DNA of 64,000 nucleotides from Fistulifera solaris. Lineage: Eukaryota; Bacillariophyta; Bacillariophyceae; Naviculales; Stauroneidaceae. Of this stretch, positions 55,256 through 64,000 are shown in pieces. How positions within the stretch are numbered: the stretch's first letter is position 1; each line of letters starts with the position of its first letter. A program made the position numbers and the translations under genes. The stretch is taken from the NCBI GenBank assembly GCA_030295235.1, contig AP026132.1, positions 1,177,501-1,241,500 on the forward strand, read 5' to 3'. The notes under the pieces are model-generated. The model saw only the letters and a list, made by a program, of their open reading frames with translations. It made no database searches and was not told the DNA's origin.

Positions 55256-56434
55256 TTAAGCGGCGGCAGCGGTCGCCTTTTCACTCTTCTTGGCAATGGC
55301 GGCCTTCTTCTCGTAGAGGGATCGGATGGCGAACGCGGCCAAGGTTTGCATCAAACCAGTACCGTTGTTGGATCCGGGGGCATCGGCCAAGGCCAACATG
55401 GCTTGCGTCAATTCTCCGTAGAACTTGGTGTTGGTGTTGGAAAGAGCCGATTCAACGTAGACCAATTCTTGAATGTTATCAAAGTTTCCGTCCATCTCCA
55501 AGACTTGCACATCCGAGCCAAAGTAGTCATCAGGGTACGAAGCAAGCTTGATTCCGGGAGCCGGGGAAGAAAGCTTTCCGGGAGCCGGAGTCCATTCAAT
55601 CTTGGAGCCTTCATCAAAGAGGTAGCAGGGAGCAAAGTTCTCGACGCCGAGCTTTTGAATGCATCGAACGCGAAGAGTTTTCTTGTCTTCCTTGTCCAAT
55701 TCGGTGGGGAGGACTTCAACAATCAAGTCGGCATCCTTCTTCTGGGGGTCAATGTAAGCATCAAAGTCGGGTTTGCGTGCTTCAATGGAGGCAAGGATGG
55801 ACTCCAAAGAATGACCACGCTCTTCCATGTCACGCTGGATCTTCCAGTTGAGCTTGACATCGGGAGAGATGTCAAGGTAAAGAGTAAAGTCGAGCAAGTC
55901 TCGTACACGTTCGTCGTGCATGGGGTGAAGACCTTCAAAGATGATGATCGGAGTGGGTTCGACGGTTTCGGGTGTGTCGAGGGTTCCGTTGACGTGGTTG
56001 TAGATGGGCTTGGAAATAGTCTTTCCTTCCTTGAGTGCCTTGACTTGTTCGTACATGAGATCAAAGTTGTTCTCCAAGGGGTCCAAAGCAGTGCGCTTGG
56101 TGACTTTACGTCCTTCACGGTCGTTCAAGTGATAATCATCGAGGCAGATGACTGTCGTCAAATCAGACACCAGAGTGTTGGTTTCCCAGCCTCCTTCTTT
56201 GCCGAAACCACCTCCCAAAGGACCAACAACATCTCCTCCGAAGATACTGGTCAGACGACGCATGAAAGTAGACTTTCCGCAACCCGAATCGGCGGCAACA
56301 CCGATAACAATGGGCGTTTGACCCGGTTTAAGAGCATCCAACTGACTATCACCACGAAGATGAGCCGGTCGGAAAGCGACGGGAGAGAAAGCAGCAGCCG
56401 AAGCGATTAAAGAGGAAACAACAAGGAATTTCAT
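55256..56434 (-). CDS. PRK: Phosphoribulokinase (Calvin cycle), plastid
   Basis: I choose ATG 56432-56434 (MKFLVVSSLIASAAAFSPVA), a typical diatom signal peptide ending at AAFSP, over the longer upstream frame. The 392-residue protein is intact. P-loop GVAADSGCGKSTFMRRL, VICLDDYHLNDREGR, KPIYNHVNG, IFEGLHPMHDERV, and IQRDMEERGHS with KPDFDAYIDPQK are all characteristic of the plant/chromist enzyme, which makes ribulose 1,5-bisphosphate from ribulose 5-phosphate. The two cysteines matching the plant redox pair are present but stand 45 residues apart instead of 39, because of a small Gly-rich insert (VGPLGGGFGKEGG). Diatom PRK is reported to lack the thioredoxin switch of plants. The codon pattern suggests strong expression (few rare codons). 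Confidence 0.96.
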   Translation of the reverse strand: MKFLVVSSLIASAAAFSPVAFRPAHLRGDSQLDALKPGQTPIVIGVAADSGCGKSTFMRRLTSIFGGDVVGPLGGGFGKEGGWETNTLVSDLTTVICLDDYHLNDREGRKVTKRTALDPLENNFDLMYEQVKALKEGKTISKPIYNHVNGTLDTPETVEPTPIIIFEGLHPMHDERVRDLLDFTLYLDISPDVKLNWKIQRDMEERGHSLESILASIEARKPDFDAYIDPQKKDADLIVEVLPTELDKEDKKTLRVRCIQKLGVENFAPCYLFDEGSKIEWTPAPGKLSSPAPGIKLASYPDDYFGSDVQVLEMDGNFDNIQELVYVESALSNTNTKFYGELTQAMLALADAPGSNNGTGLMQTLAAFAIRSLYEKKAAIAKKSEKATAAAA

Positions 56435-56909
56435 GGTTACAAAGAGGCTAACAACAGTATTATGAGAAAGATGTTTGTGTTTGCCGTTGTTGTCGTCTTT
56501 CATTCTCCCAAAAAGAGAGGGAGAGAAAACCAGGCGACGTGAGCATCTTTGTGAGGCGCAAGTACGTACCCCCCAGACTACTCTTTGTTTCACTCTCTAT
56601 TCAGCCAATTACTGACGTTGGTAGGTTAAAACCTACATAAATAGAGATACTAGTCACCAGAGCGGTACTCAAGGGGTCCGTGTCTCCAAAAACCGTTCGC
56701 CACGTAGTCCTCTTTTCGCCGTGGCTTTTGTGGCCACGAAGATTTTGGCGCGCAAAAGAGCCAGATGGTTCGAGTGTGGTTCTAGTTGTACAAAGTGGCC
56801 ACATGTTTCGCACGTGTGTCCCAGACACGGACATGCAACAAATCATTCTTATCACAAACTAGGACGAGAATTGGAACTATTCTAGTGTCTCCCCAAATCG
56901 CGCTCTCCT
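56435..56909. other. Intergenic; PRK promoter side
   Basis: No gene or repeat supported. The adjoining ORF extending PRK upstream to 56593 is taken as 5' UTR. Confidence 0.45.
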
Positions 56910-58047
56910 TCATTCCAGCGACAGATCGAATACAACTTTACTGCGAATAGGACCCGTTTGTGCTTTCTCCCAACGCAGAGCTTCAGTCCAATCGCGCAAC
57001 GCAAAGACTTGCACCGGAGGGAGTTGAATTCGAGGCGAGGAGTCGTAATAGTCACGAACCAATTGTTTCACAAATGCGACACGCGACTCATAGGATTGCT
57101 GCCACATCCATTGGCTGTGCCAATAGCCTTTTAATTGCACATTGCGAAAAATTAAGTCACTTGTGGCTACAGAAACCGGTTGTTGCGACATGCCCCCGTA
57201 CGTCACATGCCAGCCATTGGGTTGCAACAATTGCAGCAACAGTTGCGACGAAGGTCCACCGACCGTATTGAAAGCTGTCTGAAAGTTCCATTCCTCACGG
57301 AGGGCACGTACTTTGTTGCGGTCATGAATATATTCGTCTTCGAACAGAATCTTGGCATGACATGTCGATGTAATATAGTCGTGTAGAAAGTCCATTTCGA
57401 GCTGATTGCTTCGTTGTCGCACAAACGATACGATGGGTGCTTGTGTCATTTGTGCGAGTACCGTCGCGGCCGCTGAATTGCCGGCATTCTGAACAATGGA
57501 TCCGTTCGTATTTCCTTGCTTCAACAGATTGTAAGCAGTTCCCACCAACTGAAAGAAAATGGCGTCATGCGGGCAGATAGTATGCTGTTGAGAATGTGGC
57601 TGCTTGGGAAAGACGGGAAGGACGTATTCGAAAGGTAATGAAACATGGGAACGAAACGTTCCGATTCCTCCAATAGTGATGACCGTATCTCCTACTTTTA
57701 CTTTTTTTGTTGCTGCTGTCATCATTCTCTAGCTCCGACACATGAACAACGACTCCTATTCCCTCTGCTCCAGCTACATTACGTTGTGTCACGGACGATT
57801 TTCGCCACGAAGGAGACGCCAAGGAAGGATATTTGCCTTGCACTTGATTGATATCGGCCGGATTCCAGGCCGCGTATTTCATTTCCACGGTCACATGATT
57901 CCTGTTTTCCAGTTGACTTGGTTGCTCCTCATGATATTGTAAGACTTGAAGAGGATCACCATGTTGCGCAAAGCTTAATTCATGATAGAAGCGTCGTTTT
58001 CCGACGATTGAGGTCGAATAAAAGAGTTTGTTTCTTTTCCGTAGCAT
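56910..58047 (-). CDS. Mitochondrial trans-2-enoyl-CoA/ACP reductase, MECR type
   Basis: ATG 58045-58047 gives a basic mitochondrial-type leader (MLRKRNKLFYSTSIVGKRRF). The medium-chain reductase fold shows WNPADINQVQGKYP (the INPSDINxxQGxY motif of MECR/Etr1), VAGAEGIGVV, VKVGDTVITIGG, then QLVGTAYNLL, QNAGNSAAATVLAQ in the nucleotide-binding start, and AFNTVGGPSSQLLL with TYGGMSQQPV. The frame moves one base at the T-run 57702-57708. About 378 residues. MECR performs the last step of mitochondrial fatty-acid synthesis (octanoate for lipoate). The glycine pattern of the dinucleotide motif is weak (NAGNSAA in place of GxGxxG), as is usual for this subfamily. It is divergent from the FIC-RING gene. 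Confidence 0.85.
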
Positions 58048-58229
58048 GATGCGTTTGTGATTTTGAGTTAGCAACAACTATTTCTTTGTTATCAAGATGC
58101 AACCCTTTGTCAAGCGAAAACATCAATTATCTTCTTTCACATTCTCATTATTATTTCGTTACCATCTTGTCGAAAATCGATGTCAAAGCGGATCGATCGA
58201 CGAAAAAAAATTGCATATGTCCTGTAAAT

Positions 58230-58365
58230 GTTTTCACGTTTCCAGAAAATATGGGGGTCTGGTTGTTTCACGTGTCCAGAAAATGTGGGCGGCTGTATTT
58301 TCCACGTGTCCAGAAAATATGGGCGGCTATTGTGGATTTTTCACGTCTCCAGAAAAATGCAGAGC
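58230..58365. repeat. Small tandem repeat (34-39-bp unit) with tccagaaaat core in a divergent promoter
   Basis: Four copies of 'cacgtntccagaaaatatggg' begin near 58236, 58270, 58304 and 58343. They share the left half of the satellite dyad but not its full palindrome. The tract lies between the starts of MECR (minus) and the FIC-RING gene (plus). Confidence 0.8.
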
Positions 58366-58457
58366 ATTTGCAGAATCAAGAACACTCCTACTACGTTTTA
58401 TTATCTGTGAAATACATTACAGCAGTTATTGCTAAACTTTTATTTCTCTTATATCAA

Positions 58458-60625
58458 ATGAGCTACAATAGCCATCGCAACAATTCGCACGATAACAGCA
58501 AACGCCGTTGCATCGGAGGCATTCGTTCGTCTCGTCGCTATCCAGCGGCGACGGCTCACTCTGACCGCAACTGCGGAAGGTATTAAGCAGCTGGTCGAGC
58601 ATGAGTTTCCCGTGCTCGTGTGGCTATTATCTTCTTCTACAACGTCTTCGCACGATCGCATTTACGATGGAAAAGAAACACTATGCGTAGAATTACTTCC
58701 TTCCGTACAACGACAAATACAACAATCCCTCGAGCGACCTGACGATATTCCTCTCATTCGTATTCACGGCATTCTCGAACGTCCCCATCAAGCACCGAAT
58801 ATTGTATTAGCATCTGCCGAATACGTCCGGTTCGCTCATGATCACGAAGTCAATCCCATTCGATCCCACAGCTCCACTTGTTCTTCACGATCCTTCGTTC
58901 CCAATCCGAAGGTCGGAGGATATACGCCCGTCTTTTTGCAACAATGGGCGCCCTTCTTATCGAATGAGGAACTAGCAGGAACCGCAGCTACTAACAGCAG
59001 TAGTTTCGAGACGCAACGACCCATTTTGAACTTTTTTCAACAACATGCGGCGCGACAAACATTGCAACGACAACAGCAACACACGAATAACATACTTCAC
59101 TCCACGAATCACGACGATGACCGCAACAATGACAATTCAGAAAATAGCGCAGAAACGGATTCGTCACAACAGCAAGTCTATTGGAAGGCACTACAAGAGT
59201 TTCAACAAACGCAAATGGACAAACAATCGGCTAGTCTTACTTCCAATGCGGGACGAGAAACGGCGGCAGTGGCGGAAAAGGTCGTGACACAGCATCGCAA
59301 AGCACTCGAACAGGCATTGCAAGACGAGGCGACAGCACTGACACCGCAACTTTTGATGCAGTGGCATGCCATCTTGTTGCAAGGATTGCACGCACAAGCG
59401 GGGCAGTACCGAACTAAAACAGTCAAAGTCGGTTTGACGCAATTTCAAAGTCCCGCCAATGTCACTCAAGACATGGAAACCGCCTGTCACATACTAGAAA
59501 CGGTGCTGCGCCCCCGCTTACTGCATCAACCCCAGACGGCCGTGACCTTTGCGGCCGCCGTCTTCATGGCCATCGTGGATGTTCACCCCTTTGCGGATGG
59601 CAATGGTCGTTTGGCACGCATTGCGTTGAATTGGGCCGCCCGTGTGGCCGGTTTCCCCATTTCGATTCATTGGTGTGCGACGCCGCAGCAGAGGCACGAG
59701 TATTCACAGGCGATTATGAATACTCGCCGCAATTTACATTTTCAAGCGCACGGTGATGTCCACAAAGAGCAACTGTTGGAGTCCTATCAGACCTTTGGAG
59801 CATTCCGGCCTTTGGTGCAATGGATTGTGCAACGCTGGAATAAAACGATTGTGGAATGGGAGAATGTGTTGCGCGAGAAATCCGCGCACGCGCAAGAACA
59901 AGATGAAGCGCGGGCGGCGCGTCGGGTCCGGGAGGCGTGCGGCGGCGGGATCTTGCTTGATTTGTTTGGACGATTCTCCCAATATTTCGACGTTGTGTTG
60001 TGGAAAAGCCGTGCATTTGAACTGTATGGCGGAATGGTTGGCCCAGCAGAATACCTGTCCGCAATGTCGAAATGAACTGCCGGCCTTGTCGCGGCCGCCC
60101 AATGCCAACAACGGCAATGCTCCAGCGAACAATGATACGGAATCAACGGCAAATGACGACTATGATACGGATGATACCGAGGAAGAACCGGGATTATGGC
60201 AACAGATAGTGATCGATCAAATTGCCCAACACATTCAGAACGGCAATATCAACAACGTCAACAACGGTAACAATAACAACAACAACCAGAATGACACGGA
60301 GAGCACGAACTCAACCGAAGAAGACGACACCCAAGAGGCAGACGATAATGATACATCGGTGGCGAGCGGCAACGGCATAATACCGGAGGGAAGTGAAACG
60401 ATGGAGTATTTCCGATCGATCTACGGACCAGACTTCAATCCAAACGACACGGACGACACAAATGATACAACGGAAAGTGCCCATCGTCCACCCACGCCGC
60501 CTCCATTCTGTTCCTACAACCATTGCAACAACCGCTCCGCTCGCGGTTGCGCGAATGATGCGTGCGGTAAATGTTGTGTCGCCTGGGGACAGTATGGTTG
60601 TGAGCGACACAACACGTCGTACTAG
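58458..60625 (+). CDS. FIC domain - RING finger - C-terminal Cys-rich zinc-finger fusion
   Basis: From ATG 58458 (frame corrected at the A-run 58500-58502) a ~200-residue N-terminal region leads into a FIC domain: LLMQWHAILLQGLH, AGQYRTKTVKVG, and the canonical HPFADGNGRLAR at 59584-59619. These enzymes move AMP from ATP to Ser/Thr/Tyr. After a charged linker and a one-base shift at the G-run 59947-59949 comes a RING finger (CLICLDD..CCGKAVHLNCMAEW..CPQC, 59954-60068). A low-complexity Asn/Asp region follows, then a Cys block C-x4-C-x7-C-x4-C-x2-CC-x7-C-x2-H at 60509-60609, nearly the spacing of plant SHI/LRP1 fingers. The FIC frame closes at 60075 inside the RING, so no separate gene start is evident. 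Inhibitory motif (S/T)xxxE(G/N) not clearly found. Confidence 0.8.
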
Positions 60626-61404
60626 AGATTCAGGTATATCGATTACGATACGAACTTGATGGGCAGACACCTAGGACTTAAATCCTTGTTTCTATAAGCA
60701 TCCATTAATGCATCTACCGAGACCGACTCTTAACCTTGCTCGAAGCCATAGTATAATGGAATCTTGCTATGACTGGATTTCAATCGTGAACCGCAATGAT
60801 TGCTATCAACCAAATCCAGTCACGAATTTTTTTGTTTATACTGAAGCATTCTGCTCTTTACACCATATGAATGCATGTTTTTCAACAATTCACCTAAAAA
60901 TCATCGTCAGGTCAAAGCTGTTGCTCTTGATGATGCTGGTCGAGTGAATTGCATCAACAACATTTTCGGAAAATCAGACCGATATTCACTATGACGTAAA
61001 GTGTTGGTTTACGGAAAGTCCGACTCAGCTCAAAACCAATCCCGGACGAATGCTATCGCCTATCGCCGAATTTTCTTCTTCCGTGACAAAAATACTGTTC
61101 TCCACCTACCGGTACTTGGGCGTCACCAGCAAACCCAATATTTTTTTCTTTTTGAGACACGACAAACGGATCGAACATCACAATAGCATTCATTCGCATT
61201 GACAAAAGTAGTTCGATCGTACATCACGAAAGCATTATACTCCGTTTAATTCTTCGTTCTTTCTCAATTCTCTCTTTGACATTTTAGGCTCGCATATCTC
61301 TTTCGTCGAAAAAGTCTTTTTCTTCGTTCCTCCTCATTGACAATTGAACTTCTTTGAAGCCCCTGATTGAGTTCATTTCCTTTCATTACAAATCATCATT
61401 ATCC
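60626..61404. other. Intergenic with inverted repeat
   Basis: Contains a 10-bp inverted repeat (gactggattt at 60771-60780, aaatccagtc at 60812-60821, 31-nt loop). Its left side, atgactggatttcaatcgtga, looks like another family II dyad. No gene. Confidence 0.55.
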
Positions 61405-62624
61405 ATGTTAGAAGCATTGAAAAGAAAGCTGAGGGAGAGCAAATCTTTTTCGGCAAAACCGCTTCGCTACAAAGTACATTCGTCGATTCTGATTCTGCGG
61501 ACGAAGATGATCATGTCCACCAACCTGAACGTATCGAAGAAGTGACTGAACGTGTCACACAGGACGATGACATTCCGCTTTTTCATCAAGTCGAAGCGTT
61601 GTATCAGGAAGAAAAGCTACTCGAAGCGGCTCGTTTGTTAAGAACTTTTCTTCAAGAGGAAAGCAAGTCGTTTCATCATTTGAATGATCGCTACCGGCAC
61701 ATTCTCACGGAGGCCCAAGAGATGGAAAACGCGATTGCGGATATCGTGGGCCCGCCCAGTGATCAGTGGAACCGTCAAAGTAGTTCGTCATCGGGCGGTG
61801 GCAAATACCGTCGTCCGACCGTCATTTACACGAAATTCGATCCCGATTGGAAGTTGACCTGCCGGATTGAAACGCCCATTGAAGCGAGTTTGTTGGTGCC
61901 ACTCTTGTCCGTCTTGAATGAAACGGACTTGTACGATACATGGATCCCTTCGTGGCGATTTCCGAAAATTGGTGTCTCGCGATCTCAAAAACTGCACCAC
62001 AGCGGCAAAGCGAATCAATTGGTCCAAATTGTGTGTGATGTGCCTTGGCCCTTGCGGACACGGGAAGTGATTGTACAAGCAACGGCGGTTGATGAAATCG
62101 ATGAACGTGGATATATTGTCATACGGTTGAATACACTTAGCAAACAACAGGAACAGGAACATCCGGCGGTGCACGAAAAAGATCCAGAAGTAGTGCGAGT
62201 GGACTTTGAAGGCGCTATTTTGTTCCGAGCGTGTCCCCTAGATCACGAATTACGGAATAATATTGACCCGAATGATCCTTTGGCAAGAGAGCCTCTTGTT
62301 CTGGTTTCGTTCAAAATGTATGTGCCCTTGATAAGCTCTGTCGGTGTATCTCATCCTTTATCTAATGCGTTCGCCTTCTCATCTTATCATCTCCTCCATC
62401 TCTTTCTCCGCAGGTTCCTGGATTCCAAGTTTACCGCCGTTCCCACCAGTTTGGTTAATTTTTGCACCAAGACCGTCATTGGATCCATGTGGAATATGTT
62501 CTTGCACGTGGCGGAAGATGTACGTGATGGCACGCGACCGGAACATGCCAAAATTATTGCCGAGAAAGCAAATCTTTATCAGTGGATAGAACAACGAAGT
62601 CAAGTCATGTTGGAACAGCTATAA
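61405..62624 (+). CDS. START-like lipid-binding domain protein
   Basis: Start ATG 61405 (MLEALKRKLRESK). After a one-base shift at the T-run 61446-61450 the N-terminus runs FFGKTASLQSTFVDSDSADE and a helical region (FHQVEALYQEEKLLEAARLL). The C-terminal ~270 residues look like a START/Bet v1-type cavity domain: WKLTCRIETPIEASLLVPLL, LYDTWIPSWR, VCDVPWPLRTREVIVQATAV, VSFKMFLDSKF and PTSLVNFCTKTVIG. The last two are joined across an in-frame 96-nt intron (62318-62413, GTATGT..CGCAG) that has no stop, so intron-retained mRNA would add 32 residues. The family binds lipids or sterols; ligand unknown. No membrane helix or targeting signal. Confidence 0.75.
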
Positions 62625-62794
62625 CAAACTGTTTTGTCGCAACTCTTGATCGGTGATGGCATGTTGATCAAAAGTGGGACTAGATGCAAATTAATTACCA
62701 TTATTTCGAACCTTTCAGTGTCCTACAGGCCAATATTTTTTTATATGCCCGGCTACCTCAATCAGACCATTTTTCATGGTTCCTCCATGTCCAC
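62625..62794. other. Short convergent intergenic space
   Basis: Only 170 bp lie between the stop of the START gene and the stop of the p30 gene. Nothing is seen in it. Confidence 0.45.
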
Positions 62795-63814
62795 CTATAC
62801 ACATTCTAAAAATGAAATAAAGCCATCTTCGCCTTCTATCTCGTCTGCTTCCTGTGACGATTCGGTGCGTTTCACCAGTGTCGCTTTAGCGCTTATCATC
62901 GCTCGTTTCTTAAGTGCCTTTTTCTCAACATCCGCTTCACCAACGCGGGATGGAACGTCTATTATTTCTATATTAAGAATAGATGTTTTCCCACCCCGAC
63001 GTCGCTGTGCATGTCGAATAGCTGCATAAGAAGCTCCTTGAAACCAAGCATCTTTCAACCCTGTCACGGTCGTGATCATGTGGAGGACGTCAGTATACGA
63101 ATGCAAGGCCAAGGTTCCGTCAATAGGCTCACTGTCTGCATTCGTAGTACTATTAGTAGTTGGCCCGGAACTAAATAGAAGGTGAGGCCGCGGCGCACCG
63201 ATACACGCCAACTCCAATTCGCGACACGCCTGTACAAAATGAGGTCGTAACGATGGCTGTACAATAGCAGCTGCGTAAGGAATTTCCAAGACTCCACCGC
63301 GGGCAAACAAGGCACGAACATCGTTGGATGCAATGGAATACGGCAATCCCCCCTCGAACGGATGCATAATCCAGCGTCACAATATCGATATGTGAGGACA
63401 AACATGCCTGTCGAAAGGTTGCGGCATTGCGCGGTGCCACAGATACAAGATCATACTCTTGTATCCACGAGGACTGTGATGACGAAGAGGACAAGGCGGC
63501 TACTTCCGAAACACTTTCGACAACAACGTGAAGTCGTCGTTGACATAATATGCGTGAATTGCTGTCATTATTCGGAAACCAGGAATCGGGAATTACCTGA
63601 TTAGCTTCGTGTTTTTGAGGAGCTCCGAATACAGTGTGCGTAAGAGCCATGGAATGATAACCAATGGATTGTAAGCGGTCGGAAATCGAACGAATTTGCA
63701 AGGCAATGGGAGGCTTCAAGGATAATGGAACAAAAGATCATATCTTGTGGAGGACGTAGTAGAGGCAGCAAAATAGCGTTTGCGCTTGCGGTTTGTCCCT
63801 TTCGTTTTGCTCAT
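62795..63814 (-). CDS. RPP30: Ribonuclease P/MRP protein subunit p30
   Basis: ATG 63812-63814 opens a basic leader (MSKTKGTNRKRKRYF). The TIM-barrel-like p30 fold shows SISDRLQSIGYHSMALTHTV (compare 'LGYSAVAINH' in the family), DIVTLDYASVRGGLPYSIAS, ARGGVLEIPYAAAI and PHLLFSSGP. A segment near ALHSYTDVLHMIT precedes SYAAIRHAQRRR. The frame moves one base at 63720-63721 and at the C-run 63348-63353; the second correction restores the typical 'VELDLS..LPF' pattern. About 339 residues. The subunit belongs to the nuclear RNase P that matures tRNA 5' ends and to RNase MRP. The C-terminus is charged and probably flexible. Confidence 0.85.
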
Positions 63815-64000
63815 ATGGTTTCCTCTAAGTTGTTGATTAAATATCGATTAATTGTAACTTATGTGTAATAATCATGGCAATCATAATGGCAATCGCAATC
63901 GCAACCAATAAAAAATGTTGAGGGACGATGCTGGCGACGACAGACGACTTCTCTTGGTAACGAGCTCGTGTCTCGCCATTCACTAGTCGTCACTCCCACT
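63815..64000. other. Upstream region of RPP30
   Basis: Contains an 'atcatggcaatcataatggcaatcgcaatcgcaacc' style short repeat of ggcaatc words (about 63871-63906; only part quoted as a pattern). No gene is seen before the window ends. Confidence 0.4.

Noticed and set aside
55217-56410. 397-residue plus-strand ORF antisense to PRK
   Set aside because: Shadow of the strongly biased PRK codons on the other strand; its sequence has no recognisable domain.
58612-60075. FIC gene ending at 60075 as a separate gene with the RING in another gene
   Set aside because: The last ~40 residues of that frame are the RING-coding DNA read in the wrong frame. The RING frame has no start of its own, and a single-base run difference joins them.
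6026-63353. Programmed ribosomal frameshifting or mass pseudogene decay as the cause of the many frame changes
   Set aside because: The breaks are in both directions, at ordinary runs without a common slippery site, and hit unrelated essential genes whose remaining codons look fully conserved. Assembly error is simpler.

Overview
The window looks like nuclear DNA of a diatom, probably a pennate one. It encodes a phosphoribulokinase (PRK) whose N-terminus is a typical bipartite plastid presequence (signal peptide ending in an AAFSP-type 'ASAFAP' motif). Several other genes carry similar presequences. Introns are few and short (about 64-96 nt, GT-AG), genes are dense on both strands, and all recognisable proteins are eukaryotic. 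I see no virus-like or retroelement remains, no rRNA and no convincing tRNA.

Layout: 1-9 kb holds RFT1 (cut by the window edge), a small acidic protein, molybdopterin synthase subunit MoaE, a small membrane protein, two diatom-type orphan genes (families A and B) and an SNM1/DCLRE1 nuclease. 9-18 kb holds an AGC kinase, a MORN protein, second copies of B and A (A inverted, with its upstream DNA) and a GAF-histidine kinase-receiver hybrid. 18.7-19.6 kb is a satellite array. 19.8-34.8 kb holds a saccharopine-dehydrogenase-like reductase with an in-frame TGA, a TBC RabGAP, a ~2,480-residue acidic-repeat/RelA-SpoT-like/TPR protein, a type II membrane glycosyltransferase-like protein and a PrmA-like methyltransferase. 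35.6-42.9 kb holds a kinesin-light-chain-like TPR protein, MoaC with a His-rich insert, a dCTP-pyrophosphatase-like protein and a GST-like protein with a 12-nt microexon. 43.0-46.5 kb is mostly satellite. 46.9-64 kb holds a Pro-Val-rich surface protein, an Asp/Asn beta-hydroxylase-like protein, an orphan plastid-type protein, a UAS-UBX protein with a signal peptide, PRK, mitochondrial enoyl reductase (MECR), a FIC-RING fusion, a START-like protein and RNase P subunit p30.

Most genes show one to three places where the frame moves by one base, nearly always at a short homopolymer, and the conserved protein resumes immediately in the new frame. Insertions and deletions both occur and at least 17 genes are affected. 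I read this as uncorrected consensus error in a long-read assembly, and I treat these genes as whole.

The two observations I rate highest are: (1) a gene joining a FIC (AMP-transferase) domain, a RING finger and a C-terminal Cys-rich finger with spacing like plant SHI/LRP1 proteins; and (2) a ~51-bp satellite monomer built around a heat-shock-element-like palindrome. The satellite occurs in three arrays with different higher-order organisation: a 4-monomer ~205-bp unit, simple monomers, and a 7-monomer 360-bp unit.
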